The position numbers and the translations under genes were made by a program. The notes under the pieces were generated by a model. The model saw only the letters and a program-made list of their open reading frames with translations, was not told the origin of the DNA and ran no database searches. Below, piece after piece: positions 1 to 11,790 of a stretch of 64,000 nucleotides of DNA; position 1 is the stretch's first letter, and each line of letters starts with the position of its first letter. Where the stretch lies: positions 10,001,753-10,065,752 of the forward strand of contig CM030856.1 in the NCBI GenBank assembly GCA_018105865.1. Reading direction: 5' to 3'. Origin of the DNA: Metaphire vulgaris (lineage: Eukaryota > Annelida > Clitellata > Crassiclitellata > Megascolecidae).

Positions 1-33
1 CCCAGAAGGAAGATTAAGTATAAGAACACTGAC

Positions 34-1469
34 TGTCGATGCATTTGGGGTTTGTTGCGTTCCACTGTCCGTCGATGCACGCCATGGTTCCGGTGCCATC
101 GGTGAGCGAGTATCCGGACCGACACTGGATCCGCAGCACTCCGCCGCCGTGCTGAGAAGTGATCGAAGCGTCCTTTATCATCGGAATCTCACAGTCGCTG
201 CCTGTGGACGTTCACATTATAACAGCGATAGACATCGAATTGGCGGCCGCCTTATCTATGCGGTACTCTATGCGCATGTAGGCCTAAGGCAGATCAAAGC
301 GAGTGGGAGGGAGGGGCTATACTTGTATCGATTTGTAACGAGCAGTCTTATCTGGTTTTTTTCCCGTTCAGCGCTGATTTTCCATTGCGCCATAGTCTTC
401 TTGACGTCGCCGCGTAGTTATTTATGGTGGCGTGATAAAAAGGAAGGCTAAAGCACCGTCCAAATAATACAGACTCTTATCGTGGAGTGCCAAACATAAT
501 AGAATTTCCTATACTGTGCATTACAGGCGATTTTCGCCAATACATAGGCTATATAGGCGGCCTATTTTCGGATTTTCGGAATATTTATGACTGTGTCTGG
601 TGATATTTTCTGAGTGCGAATTTCTCTTTTTAAAAAACCTTCATCTCTGCGCATATGCAGTTAGTTACCGATGTTGATGGAAAAGAAAAGATAGATGTTG
701 TAAAAATCTATTTGCAGATTATTCTCAGCGAAAATACAAAATTCTCAGCAATTCGTGTCCTATTTATCTCATCTGCTTTACACGTCTCTATACCAAGGGC
801 GTAAAACACGGGGGGGCGGCGGGGGACGGTCCCCATCAATAATTAGTAAGAGGGGGACAGAGTATCAATTATCCCCCATGTTTTGTGCCTTATGGTAAAA
901 TCTGGTAAAATCACTCATTTCGGATGAAATTTTTTGCTCGTCAAGACTTTTTGGGGATGAAAAGGAGTCTGACCTGACTTTATGGACGATTCTATCCCCC
1001 CAAATGTTGACGCCAGGTTTACGCCACTGTCTCTATATTGTAATCGTCCGTATTTTTTCCATTCGTCACTTTGTCACAGCTGCACAAATTGAGTCTCACC
1101 TTACTACACCTTAGTCTCTAAACCACTTAAAATCACATTATTATTATTATTATTTTATTATTATTATTATTTATTCACAATTTCTTCGTCACAAAAACAC
1201 ATTATTATTTACTTTCTCACAATTTCTCGTCACAAAACACATTTACCCTACAGCATAGCAGTCTAAGATGGAAATAAAAGTCTGGTGGTTCGAGGTAGGA
1301 TTTTACCGACCGACGCATACAGGTGGCCGTTCCGACCAGACGCCCTTGTTGCAAGTGACAACCCGTTGGCCGACGAGAGCATGTCCCGGTTGGCAGAGGA
1401 ACTCCGCCGTAGCTCTGTCCGCACTCAGGCGGAAAATTCCACGCTTCGGTGAAATTGGATCCCGACACC
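34..1469 (-). CDS. Sushi (CCP) domain protein, two exons, partial
   Basis: Two minus-strand exons each encode one sushi domain, the disulfide-bonded beta module of complement regulators, selectins and many matrix proteins. The upstream exon (1311-1469) follows a good acceptor (ATCTTTTAG) and reads CRDPISPKRG ... EFLCQPG ... VVTCNKGVWSERPPVC: four Cys in CCP spacing plus the Trp before the last Cys. The next exon (34-201), after CGTCCACAG, reads DCEIPMI ... RIQCRSGYSL ... MACIDGQWNA ... PKC with the same pattern. Each domain is one phase 1-1 exon, as usual for sushi repeats. If the donor at 33 (GTCAGT) is not used, the frame stops at 14-16, giving a protein end. The gene probably continues left. 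The signal peptide exon was not found. It is extracellular or membrane-anchored; the parent family cannot be named. Confidence 0.8.
202..1310. other. Intron between sushi exons
   Basis: No coding signal is seen. It holds an ATT array near 1137-1177 preceded by a LINE-tail-like sequence (CCACTTAAAATCACATT), and around 795-1030 a degenerate G-rich element carrying a variant of the GACCTTTTTTGCTTGTCA-type motif at about 924-948. Confidence 0.5.
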
Positions 1470-1982
1470 CTAAAAGATCAGAAAGAAACAGCCTTCAAGG
1501 TTAAAACGAAGAAGCTTGGAATCAGAACGATCGCGGGGAAAGAACCATAGATGTAAATAACGTTTTTTTACGTTTTTTAAAATTGTTTTCTTAAAAAACA
1601 ATGTTTTTAATGTTTTTATAGTTCCTTATGTTTTTATCTTATTTCCTGCATATCATATCAATTTATTAATCAATTTCCTAGTCCTGAGAATCCTCAAATT
1701 TTGTTATCAATTCATTCTGAGCAAATTCAGGCTCATCTTCTTGGTGATGCTGCAGAACTAATGTATAGCAAAGGATCACATATTCAAGTCAGTCAATATT
1801 ATTTCAATATAATGTGTCAAATGTGACGCATGAATTGATGGTAAATAAAGAACTGTAAACGAGGCCAATGTTTTTTATATTTTTGTAAAAACATGTTTTT
1901 CGTGTTTTTTATTTTAATATTTATGCTTTTACATATATGGGAAAAGCTGCGTTCTTTATCCATCGCACTCCTACCACTAGTG

Positions 1983-2169
1983 CAGAAGAACTTCGTTACA
2001 GGTCGAACGTACTTTGCGAGTATGTAAAATTTAGTACTTTGTGTCCGAGGCACGCTATATCCCCATACCATCCAATACGGTAGCGCATCGCACGGGACCG
2101 TACGTACATTGCGGTGCGTTATAACCGAGTATACTTTATAACCGGGTTCGTTATAACGAAGTTCCACTG
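1983..2169. mobile_element. pogo-like MITE (TA target), copy 1
   Basis: This is a diverged copy of an element of about 185 bp with inverted ends (AACTTCGTTATAACG / CGTTATAACGAAGTTCNACTG) followed by TA. Related copies lie near 9971, 49871 and 62638. The TIR type and TA target duplication resemble pogo/Tigger elements. There is no coding capacity. Confidence 0.7.
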
Positions 2170-2172
2170 TAG

Positions 2173-2394
2173 TTATTGACGCGCTAATGCAAGTGGCAAT
2201 ATGAAACTCTTTGTGTAATCGGATGGAATTTCGAAGACGGATTTAGTGTCCGTTAGTAATTGAAGGCGGGACAAAAGTCGCCAAAAATAACGGTATAATT
2301 GATCGATATCGCTGCCAAGTGCCAAGTCATTTGGAAATGCGACAGGGGAGCAAAGAAATGGGAAAATCAAGAAACAGAGGTGGACAGTTTCCAT
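2173..2394 (-). CDS. Uncharacterised short ORF with signal-like N-terminus
   Basis: A 73-codon frame starts with METVHLCFLIFPFLCSPVA, which looks like a signal peptide with a plausible cleavage site, and then has no recognisable domain and no dibasic sites. It lies upstream of the sushi exons on the same strand, so it could be a first exon, but no convincing phase-1 donor was found. Chance occurrence is quite possible. Confidence 0.15.
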   Translation of the reverse strand: METVHLCFLIFPFLCSPVAFPNDLALGSDIDQLYRYFWRLLSRLQLLTDTKSVFEIPSDYTKSFILPLALARQ

Positions 2395-2556
2395 GCACGG
2401 CTCGGTGAATCACGCGCCCAGAATAACAGGCGACTGTTCCGCAAATGCGCTAAAGAACTTCCTTGATGGAAAACTTGATCTTGTTTTTTTTCAGATCTAG
2501 GTTATCAAGTATCGGTCTTTGACGCTCCGGCTGCTCTGCTAAGCAATGACAGCACG

Positions 2557-2558
<2 letters not shown>

Positions 2559-2592
<34 letters not shown>
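2559..2592. repeat. (GATT)n microsatellite
   Basis: Tandem GATT units. A related GATT/GATC tract lies at about 3939-3990. Confidence 0.9.
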
Positions 2593-2593
<1 letters not shown>

Positions 2594-2827
2594 CCAATCA
2601 GGCAGGCAAAGCGATCGATCGATCTATTGCGCCATTATAATACTGCATTTACGTGTAGCGTAAGTCTGTGATCGCTTCAGGTGAAAATCATAGCCTACAG
2701 TAAAATCCCGTCTGTGTTAGTTCCTGGTTGAAAGTCCAGACTCCAGAGATCGGTCCATAATTCTTGGTTCCGGCTAAGGAAGGTGGACGAAGTGGTCAGC
2801 AAGTCACCGGCTCAAAATATATGATTA

Positions 2828-3124
2828 CAGTAGCGTAGCCACGGAGGGGGTGGGGGTTAACCCCTTGGCTGCCGACGAAATTTTTAAACATGCTTTTCCA
2901 TACATTTTTTATTTTTGGACGCGATTTTGGGGGTCAAACCCCTGGCTGGCTGCCAATTGAAAAACTTATAAGTACTATAGAAAATAGAACAAATTAGAAA
3001 GAATACGAAGGTGACGACCTTTTTGCTTGTCAGCTCCTAAAAAAAGAAGAATAAGGAAATTTTTGGAAAGTTTCGTCACGATCGAAACCAAACCCCCCTT
3101 CCGAAAATCTTGGCTACGCCACTG
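2828..3124. mobile_element. hAT-like MITE, 'GCGTAGCC' family
   Basis: The ends are CAGTAGCGTAGCCACGG and TTGGCTACGCCACTG, flanked by TATGATTA / TATGACTA, an 8-bp target duplication with one mismatch. It carries the shared internal motif at about 3011-3033. It has no ORF. Confidence 0.75.
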
Positions 3125-3370
3125 TATGACTAGGCCTACATTGTGTCAAACGCAGCGATTCACGAATCGAATATCGAAATAACGTTTGTTTCCATATGGC
3201 AGCACGGATCATCGAGAAACCTCGAGGATAAGGACCGAAAATCATTAGCCTCAAGAACACTGTCCAATCCGCTACGAACTGTAAAGTGCAAATGCCATGA
3301 ATGCGGCGCAATTTTGGCATTAGAACACATCCATGTATGTGTATATACTGTATAATCACAGTATATAGAG

Positions 3371-3747
3371 CAGTGGTTCCCAAACTTATTCCAGCCACGG
3401 CACACTAACCAAGAAACTTATATACAGTCAATGGCACACATAATTGCGCGCATTTTATTTTAAATTATGCATTTGTATAGGCCTCCTATTACTATAATTA
3501 TACTTTAGTCTAGTACACAGTAGGCCTATAATATTGACTACCGTTCTTCATAGGTACATATTTTCTTTGCAATAGCTGTATCACTATTTCATGCTTAACT
3601 TCATTGAAGATATATAATTCAACTTATAATTGACAATTAATACAGCACCATTATTAGTTTACTTACTTTTCAACATTTTGCTACGACACACTACTAGCGT
3701 TGCTGCGGCACAGTTGTGTGCCGCGGCACACAGGTTGGGAAGCACTG
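3371..3747. mobile_element. hAT-like MITE, 'CAGTGGTTCCCAA' family
   Basis: The ends are CAGTGGTTCCCAAACTT and GGTTGGGAAGCACTG, with a perfect 8-bp duplication ATATAGAG on both sides. A diverged copy lies at 39683-40054. The CAGTGGTTC ends and 8-bp duplication are typical of hAT elements. Confidence 0.8.
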
Positions 3748-4107
3748 ATATAGAGTATGTACATTGTACAAATTGTGCATACATGTATACATACAGATTA
3801 TCAGCACTTAAATTCTGCACTTGAAACGATTTTCTCGTCGACTTTCTTCTTCATCAGCAGATGAAACAATCTTAAATGGTTATCCTCCGCTTTTTCTCAT
3901 AAGATCTACGAACAGCACATTGACCAGCGATGCACGCATAATTGATCGATTGATTGACTGATTGATTGATCGATCGATTGATCTATTGATTGGTGCACGC
4001 TGTTTTTCCTCACCGGAAACGGAAGGATTGTGTCAGTGGAACAGTTAGTCGCTATCCCTGTTGTTTTACTTTATACGACAAAATGAGATTAGCATTAGCA
4101 TGTTGGA

Positions 4108-4140
4108 GGAGGAGGAGGAGGAGGAGGAGGAGGAGGAGGA
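4108..4140. repeat. (GGA)n microsatellite
   Basis: Tandem GGA units. The overlapping poly-Glu and poly-Arg frames are artefacts of the repeat. Confidence 0.9.
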
Positions 4141-4276
4141 TACTGTCCAGATGTGGAACTGCACGCACAGCAGGACGCGGCTGCTGCTGTTGGTTTTTGC
4201 TGGGAGAGGGGATTCTCCCCACACCAGCAGTAGGCATCCTCATATTATACGGGGTGGGGGACACGACACTGATAGT

Positions 4277-4399
4277 CAGTGACGTAGCCAGGATTCCGGA
4301 ATAGGGGGGAGAGTGGCACATCGCCATTTTCGAATGCAAAGATCTACAAGAAATAAACCATCGTCAAGGAGCTCTTGATAGGCCTACAGTCACGTCCAC

Positions 4400-4436
<37 letters not shown>

Positions 4437-4730
4437 TCTGCCACTATCATCTTACTTTCGACGACCCCGAAAGCTTTCTCAAATCTTTCTGCGCAAATCC
4501 CACGACTGATTCCAGCCAGAATAGGGGGGTTCGCGCCCTCATCAGGGGTGTAGCCAGGAATTTGATTTTGGGGGTATAATGTAATATGATTGGGGGGTAT
4601 AAGTCTTAAAAACCGTTGGAAATCTTTAAAAAGAAAACACATTAAAACTTTAAGGTAGCCTGATTTTGGGGGTATATATACCGATATACCCCCACCCGTC
4701 GCTACGCCCCTGATCCCAGGGCTACGCCAG
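4277..4730. mobile_element. MITE with a second MITE nested inside
   Basis: The outer element runs from CAGTGACGTAGCCAGG to GGGCTACGCCAG and is degenerate. It is interrupted at 4543-4712 by a compact element with ends CAGGGGTGTAGCCAGG and GCTACGCCCCTG. A near-identical relative of the inner element sits at 21320-21471 with a perfect target duplication. Confidence 0.6.
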
Positions 4731-5077
4731 CGCCGATAGGTTCGACAGATGATCTGAAGACGGTTATGAAAATCTTCGTCGGTGTAGGCCTAATGATCGG
4801 AATGGACTGTTATCTAAGCAGAAGACGCGTCGAACGCAGACGGGGTTCAGTCGGGTTAATCGGTGCTGTTCGACCGCCGCCGAGTGAATGGACTGCGCCG
4901 CCGCCTCCCATAAGTTACACCGTGATATGTTGTAGGAGGAGGGGCAGCGGCTGCTTCGTTCTGCGTTCGTCTGGCTTTAGTCCTACGGTCATTAGAGAGA
5001 AGCATCTGCAAAATACGTTTTCTATTCGAGCGCACTCGGGAAAGAAGGTCAATTCCACCATCAGATGCAAACGGTAC

Positions 5078-5520
<443 letters not shown>

Positions 5521-5604
5521 GCTCGTTGTATTGCTGTTGCTGTTGTCTTCATCCGTGCGTTTTGCCTTTCAAAATCTAATCATTTCTGCAGATGAAAGCA
5601 GTTG

Positions 5605-6470
5605 ACATAATAATAATAATATAATATAATATAACAAGGTTTAAAGTGGTTCAGTAGGGACTGCCCTGTGTGAGAACCACTGTTGCTCCTGTCCAATCTA
5701 ATATCCTAAACTACTGAGGTTTATTTTGAACTCGTTTACAGTTGTAGCCGTTACTATCCCTCACCCAGTTCATTCCATCTGTCCACCACTCTTGCACTAA
5801 AAAAATGCTGTTTATGTCTCCCAACCCGTTTCTTGAACAGTTTCATGCTGTGTCCTCTGGTTCCAAACTCCTTCATTGTAAAAAATCTTTCCTTTGGCAT
5901 TTCCACTTTGTTTGTTAGTATTTTGTATGTCTCGATCAAATCTCTCTCTCTTCTTTTTCCAGGGTTGTCAATCCACAGTGATTTGCCTTTCCTCATAGTG
6001 TAAGTTTGTGATATCCCTTGATCATCTTTGTTGCTCTGTGTTGCACTCTTTCTAAGGTCTCTATGTCTTCTTCAGGAATGGACACCATGCTTGAACACAA
6101 TACTCTAAATGTGGACGTACCAATGTCTTGTAAAGTCTTATTATTACATCCTTCTCTCTGCTCACTATCGTTCTTTTGATCATACCTAGAATTTTGTTGG
6201 CCTTATTAGCTGCCTCTGCACATTGCCTAGATGGCTTTAAGCTGTTATGCATGATGACCCCTAGATCTTTCTCCTCGTTTGTCACTTTTAGTCCCTTCCC
6301 ACATAACTTAAATTCATGATCTGTTCCCTTCTTCCCAATGTGCATCACCGAGCATTTATCTGTATTAAAAAGCATTTGCCAATCTGCCGACCACTGGGAT
6401 AGTCTATTAAGTGTGATGCGTCGTCTTAAATCCGCAAGTGTGCAGGTTCCAGTCTTTGATGACGAGTGAC
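5605..6470 (-). pseudogene. CR1/L2-type LINE, 3' end of reverse transcriptase ORF
   Basis: On the minus strand, frames broken by frameshifts or stops give the C-terminal part of a non-LTR reverse transcriptase: WSADWQMLFNTDKCSVMHIG, then EKDLGVIMHNSLKPS, VRPHLEYCVQAWCP, then RGHSMKLFKKRVGRH and FSARVVDRWNELGEG. These are hallmark words of the CR1/L2 (Jockey-superfamily) RT thumb and C-terminus. It is 5' truncated. Its 3' end leads into a tail (GTTTAAAGTGGTTCAG on the plus strand) and an A/T-rich microsatellite. It is a dead retrotransposon copy. Confidence 0.85.
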
Positions 6471-6479
6471 TGCATGGAG

Positions 6480-7460
6480 TGTAGGCGCTTAAGCGCTAAA
6501 AGATGGCAATAAACTCATCTCCGGTTCTTTCTTTCATTCTCCTTTCCCTCCGATAATTATACCTCTGTCAGTCAATCTGTCTGTCTGTCTGTACACGAGT
6601 CTCTACATATGTCTCTCGCAACCGCTTCTCAATGATAAAAAAACCATCCCAGTACCACATAGTAGAAAGTAGAAACACCTCTCTCTCGAACAACAACAAC
6701 AACAAGCACGCATTCTTGCAGGCGTTGTGCCTGTAAGAGGAGCTTTAAAGAAAATCGCGAGCCTACTTCAGGCTTCGAAACTCTCTGCATAGGCCTAAAC
6801 GAGTCATTTGTCAGCAAGAAAACCTGTCTGCCTTCACGTGCAAACAGTTCTGCGTATAGTTACTAAATCATCTGCAGTAGCGTTGAATAGGCCTAAATGA
6901 CCTTACATACGAGTGCATAACGGGCAACACAGTATTTCAGCTATTTTGTTTTGCCTGTCTAGATTTTTTACATGTTGGTCGTAAGCAAGGCGAATTGTAT
7001 TAGCGGTGATCCTTTACGTAAAAATGACGGCAGAAAAGGAGGGACAAATCTTTTTAGCACATCTTGCAAACAGGCCGATTGCATTAAAAATGTGATTGCA
7101 TTAAAAATGTGATTTTAATATCGATTGTGGTGATCTATTCGGCACTATTGGCAAATTAGACTCTTTTAACTTCTTAACTGCCCGTTTGTCAACTTCGAGA
7201 ATTCAGAAAAGGATTACGTAAAAGGGCAAGACTCCAGGCACCAAAACGACATTACAGGAATGCAGATTAACAGTATAATGGCGATCGGAAATGATCTAAC
7301 TTGACAAGTAGGCCTACAATTAATTCAAGAGACATAGGGCCTATTAACCCCCAATAAATGGATTCAAATGTTATCTGCTGTAGGAATACTGGGCTATTAA
7401 ATGTTGAGAGTGATCATAGTGATTTTGACACAAGGTAATATCTCGTATACCACTTGGAGT
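6480..7460. other. Stretch with no recognised feature
   Basis: This is AT-rich sequence. No exon, RNA gene or clear element is seen apart from a short CAA run near 6691-6704. Confidence 0.4.
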
Positions 7461-7463
7461 CAC

Positions 7464-7464
<1 letters not shown>

Positions 7465-7540
<76 letters not shown>
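7465..7540. repeat. (ATT)n microsatellite
   Basis: An uninterrupted trinucleotide array just upstream of the tRNA gene. Confidence 0.95.
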
Positions 7541-7544
<4 letters not shown>

Positions 7545-7668
7545 ACATTTTTTGACATCAACCGATAGCGTTCACTTTCTACATTTGGGCTTCGATACAG
7601 TTCTTCGAATGCTGTTGTTGATTGATGTGACTTTTTATCATTGAAATCCCGCGTTATACACGATAAGG

Positions 7669-7756
7669 CCCGCGATAGCTCAGTTGGTAGAGCGGAGGAC
7701 TGTAGTGGTTAAAGCTTGTAATCCTTAGGTCGGTGGTTCAAATCCGCCTCGCGGGA
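7669..7756 (+). tRNA. tRNA-Tyr (anticodon GTA) with 15-nt intron
   Basis: Acceptor arms CCCGCGA (7669-7675) and TCGCGGG (7749-7755) pair perfectly and are followed by discriminator A. The D arm TAGCTCAGTTGGTAGAGC carries the A box, and GGTTCAAATCC is the B box. The anticodon arm reads GGAGGACTGTAG, then a 15-nt intron (7706-7720, TGGTTAAAGCTTGTA), then ATCCTTAGG. The anticodon GTA is at 7702-7704. The body closely matches the conserved eukaryotic tRNA-Tyr, whose genes characteristically carry an intron after position 37. The mature length is 73 nt. A TTTT pol III stop follows at 7761-7764. It looks functional. Confidence 0.96.
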
Positions 7757-7799
7757 ATTATTTTCCATTTCTGATCCTTCATGCATAGCCTATATTTTA

Positions 7800-7845
7800 C
7801 AGCGGTTCTCACACAGGGCAAACCTCCTGAACCACATTAAACCTT

Positions 7846-7850
<5 letters not shown>
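7800..7850 (+). mobile_element. LINE 3' tail fragment
   Basis: GGTTCTCACACAGGGC ... CCTGAACCACATTAAACC runs directly into a GTT/ATT array. The same tail occurs near 8530, 31430, 55180 and 60400 (plus orientation) and near 5640, 33570, 37350 and 55900 (minus orientation). Confidence 0.6.
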
Positions 7851-8018
<168 letters not shown>

Positions 8019-8116
8019 GTCGAGTCTGCATTTCAGTTTTGTAAATGAATTTGAAGTTAACATTATCGTTATAATGTCCAAAAATACTCCAGGAAAACAT
8101 TCAGGAGCGCATCCAT

Positions 8117-8268
8117 TGACGCTGACGTAAGCTTAAATGAAAAGTGCGGGGGGGGGATGGGCAAACCTGTACATTCCCCTTCCCTATGACAGCCTCTCAA
8201 AAAGCGTGGGTCTCGAGCCGAAAGGCCTAATAGAAGTTTACGCCATATATGTCAATGGAAGATAATAT
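8117..8268. mobile_element. Short inverted-end repeat, 'GCGTAAACTT' family
   Basis: The ends resemble GACGTAAGCTTAAAT and AGAAGTTTACGCC, with TCTCAAAAAGCGTGGG and a TCGAGCC word inside. The same sequence recurs at 37668-37800. Confidence 0.5.
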
Positions 8269-8519
8269 ATGAAACCCAGTTCCAACTTCCCCTACTATTT
8301 TAAGACTGAGATTTGGCTAAGATGATGATATTGCATTTGTACTATAATTTTCTTTGTTTCCGGATGAGAATTTTAGGTGATGTAGGCCTATCTGATGTGA
8401 AATCAGATGCATTATGTGTATGCTATCTGGTTCCAGATGCGAAGATTCGAAGAAGGAAATAGGTATTGGTTTGCATAAGGATCGGAGGCAAAGATTTTAA
8501 TTCGAACGAATTGATAGGT

Positions 8520-9240
8520 GAAACATAGCCTAGAGGTTCTCACACAGGGCAGAACCTACTGTGTGCCTACTGAACCCTTTAAAACCTAACTATTATTATT
8601 GTTGTTGTTATTATTATTGAACCATCGTACATTACATTTGGCTTCTCATAGCTTGATATGTGGCGTGTCTCGCAGGGCCGACGATGGGGAGGGGGAGGCA
8701 GAGGGTACATTTTACCCGTGCCCGGCGATAAAAAAGGGGCCCGCGCTGACCAGAAAAAATTATTTCAATGTAACAGATGTAAGTGACGACCTGTTTTTGC
8801 TTGTCAACATTTATTTAATTTATGAAACGACCTTTTTTGCATGTCAAGATTTTTAAACAAGAGGCCCGGAATCAAAATTTGTCCCCCGGCCCGTATTTTC
8901 TCTCGACGCGGCCCTGTTGTCTCGGTGATCGACCCTTCGTACCTTTTGGCATCTTTGTTGGCGACATCGAATCGGCAAAAGTCAGCGCAACTGATGTAAC
9001 CATCAAAAATCGCACAGTCAGGAAACTTGGAACCAACAGAGGGTACGCCATCTTGTCACTTTCCCTCGACGTACTAAAACGCAATGTAACAACTACTCGA
9101 TAGCCTGCTCATTCTTGTTGAGGATCAACAGAACTACGCCTCAGGACTTATTACTGCGCAGTAATAATATCTTGAGAAAAAAGGGTTCTCTTCGGTTCAC
9201 TGTACAGTAACTAGCTCGATGCAGTTTCTGACACGCAGCA
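8520..9240. other. LINE tail, then region with no recognised gene
   Basis: 8520-8600 is a LINE 3' tail followed by ATT/GTT units. 8680-8880 looks like a degraded GC-rich MITE with the shared motif near 8782-8806. The open frame at 8822-9103 has no recognisable domain and begins in repeat sequence. Confidence 0.35.
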
Positions 9241-9275
9241 GCGTGCATCATCACGATGTTTGAGGCGATATGTCT

Positions 9276-9278
<3 letters not shown>

Positions 9279-9339
<61 letters not shown>
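9279..9339. repeat. (TA)n microsatellite
   Basis: Uninterrupted TA dinucleotides. Confidence 0.95.
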
Positions 9340-9343
<4 letters not shown>

Positions 9344-9480
9344 CATGGTACCACTAGGCGTAGGCTTGTACTACACTCTCGTGTCTAACTGTCAGCTGCA
9401 CTTCAGCTCCGGCATATCCCCGAACTGTTGTTGACTTGGTACCGGTTTTTTGTCTGTAGGTAAGATTTATTAAACGTGGC

Positions 9481-9658
9481 CTCCTTCCTTCCTTCCTTCC
9501 TTCCTTCCTTCCCTTCCTTCCTTCCTTCCTTCCTTCCTTCCTTCCTTCCTTCCTTCCTTCCTTCCTTCCTTCCTTCCTTCCTTCCTTCCTTCCTTCCTTC
9601 CTTCCTTCCTTCCTCCCCCTTCCTTCCTTCCTTCCTTCCTTCCTTCCTTTCTTCCTTC
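9481..9658. repeat. (TTCC)n microsatellite
   Basis: A tetranucleotide array with few interruptions. The overlapping Pro/Ser and Lys/Glu/Gly frames are artefacts. Confidence 0.95.
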
Positions 9659-9970
9659 GGCAATTCGCTGAGTTTGGTTCGACCGTTCGACGCAAAAGTT
9701 CTATTGAAACCACATCAGAGCAAAAAATCTGGTTGCTCTTCAAAAGTGAACAACGTATGTTGACTCATCCATCTCAAAGTCTTTTTCGCGTAAATGCTCT
9801 CGAGGAACTAATAGCGAAAGTTTTCGTTAAGAAAAATCATTACGATGATTCACCTCGTGATTAAATGCCTTAAAATACGGTTAAATGTGCAAGTTTTAAA
9901 TAAAAAAATTATAAATATATAGTAGAACTACATATCTATATGGAACTAGGTCTAGTATGTAGAAAATATA

Positions 9971-10153
9971 CAGTATAACTTCGTTATAACGTACTTAGCG
10001 TGTCTCTAAATTTAATACGTTATGTCCGCGGTACATTATATTCAATACCATCCAATACGGTAGCACATCAAACAGAAACGTACATTGCGGTACGTTATTA
10101 TCGCCGAGTATACTGTACATTATAGCCGAGTCCGTTATAACGAAGTTCTACTG
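9971..10153. mobile_element. pogo-like MITE (TA target), copy 2
   Basis: The ends are CAGTATAACTTCGTTATAACG and CGTTATAACGAAGTTCTACTG, flanked by TA on both sides. Confidence 0.8.
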
Positions 10154-10360
10154 TAGTCTCTGCCGTCTTTCTCCCTTCACTCTGACCCAATGCCCCTTAA
10201 TTCCTACAATTTTATAATTCTGCCTTCTCGGCAAATCACGAATGACTGATCCGCCTACGACATCTACTAATCTACTCCGATCCTTTATTAAACTGTAAAA
10301 CGAGTAATCTGTTTTCGGTAAGTCTCTAATTTCACAATGTCTTTCTTGTCCAGAGTAGGC
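10149..10360 (-). CDS. Possible orphan exon, unrecognised product
   Basis: A minus-strand frame of about 70 codons has no ATG and begins after a possible acceptor (CAATATATAG). It includes CEIRDLPKTDYSFYSLIKD, SRLVDVVGGSVIRDLP and YKIVGIKGHWVRVKGERR, which looks like folded protein rather than repeat translation. The stop lies in the terminal repeat of the pogo-like element at 9971-10153, so the original C-terminus may have been lost. The family was not recognised. It could be a decayed exon. Confidence 0.3.
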
Positions 10361-10402
10361 CTATATATTGTAGTTTCTTAGAGAATTCTGCTCATCTATT
10401 AC

Positions 10403-10587
10403 CAGTGGCGGCTCCAGGATTTGGCAAGTGGGGGGCGTTGGGGTGGCAACTTCTAATCATGGAGGCCAACCATTTGTTGCTAGGTATGTAGTATTAAGTA
10501 TAGGGTCCCAACAGGGGGCCACTGGGGGCCAGGCACTCAATAGGGGGAGCAAGGCCTCCCCGAGCCCCTCCTGTGGAGCCGCCACTG
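10403..10587 (+). mobile_element. hAT-like MITE, 'GGCGGCTCC' family, copy 1
   Basis: The ends are CAGTGGCGGCTCCAGG and TGTGGAGCCGCCACTG, with a perfect 8-bp duplication TCTATTAC (10395-10402 and 10588-10595). The interior contains CCAACCATTTGTTG and TAAGTATAGGGTCCC, shared with the other copies. At least seven more full or partial copies lie in this window. Confidence 0.9.
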
Positions 10588-10595
10588 TCTATTAC

Positions 10596-11400
10596 TATCA
10601 GGCGTGGAACGTAAATCATAAGGACAACATCATCGTCTTTGATTCTTTAAAAATAATGACATCCTCTTCGCACGAAAGTGTTTCTAAATAGATCCAACGG
10701 GTAAGGGAAATGAGTATTTTCGTGCTGCCGAGTAATTTTTTTTAAAATTTAGAAAATTGCATAACATTTCCGTTGCAGACGATATCCGTCAACCTTTCGT
10801 TATTTTGAACCAGACTCAGATAGCATAATAGATTTTGGATCGATGTTCTAGTTTCATGTCTGTAACAGGCTTTACTGCAGGAAGTTACAGTAACCTACAC
10901 TGTATCTGTGCATGTCTTTCTGCCTCAAAGCGACAATGCGCTTGTTGTGAACTGACCACTCGATAATTACACATTATAATTAATTATAATTATCAATTAT
11001 AATTAAGTATAAAGCACTTAATTCTACGCAAACTAATTTTCATCGTGGTTGTCAAAGTAAAATAACTGAAAATAGTCCTGTAACATATCCTATGCGGAGC
11101 TTCTTTCCGAGTCCATTACGGAGACGACGATGAACTAGGACAAAAGGGAACCACGTCCATTGCAAAGATCGGACGCCATCTTTGCAATCGGGCGTTGATG
11201 TGCGTTTTAAAAACTGGGTTTTTCGATTGGAAAGAAATGTCGCAAGCGTAGAAAGTTTTCGGTCAGACCGTCGAAGCTGTTTCATCCAATTTATTCATTT
11301 TAATGTCACAATACCGTTCGAGTTTCGAGTTGACAGCGTCAATCGGGCGATGACCTTAATTATCATTGGATGAACGGCAAAGATATTGTCTGAATTATCC
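10596..11400. other. Stretch with no recognised feature
   Basis: No supported gene. The open frames near 11052-11285 and 11182-11373 on opposite strands have no recognisable domain. Confidence 0.35.
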
Positions 11401-11425
11401 GCTTGAATGTGCAAACGCATTCGCT

Positions 11426-11429
<4 letters not shown>

Positions 11430-11467
<38 letters not shown>
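11430..11467. repeat. (TA)n microsatellite
   Basis: A TA dinucleotide run. Confidence 0.95.
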
Positions 11468-11470
<3 letters not shown>

Positions 11471-11499
11471 GTATTTTTTACAAACAAATATTTTTGATA

Positions 11500-11790
11500 T
11501 TATTTCCCTAATTGGGCCAGTCGGCGTTAAAAGCTTATTATCAAACGCGGATATTGTCCGGGGAACAGTTGAGTAACGGCCTAATTCGGCCGCGGCGTTA
11601 AAAGATTGCAAACCTTGCGGGAACGTGAGTAGGCCTAATAGCGGCCGGGATAGAAACGCCTGTACGTGAAGACACGGCGACATGACGTGATGCGATCGGG
11701 CGCTACAGCAATTCGGAACAAATTAGCGATTTAATGAACATCAACGATATAGCGAAACGCCCTCAAGACGAGTCGAGACCTCGTCCAAAT
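11500..11790. other. CpG-bearing single-copy non-coding block
   Basis: Non-repetitive sequence rich in CG dinucleotides, with homeodomain-like words (CCTAATTGG, AATTAGCG, TTTAATGA). It could be a regulatory element. No coding frame is supported. Confidence 0.25.

Noticed and set aside
9354..9763. Lys/Glu/Gly and Pro/Ser repeat proteins
   Set aside because: They translate a TTCC array.
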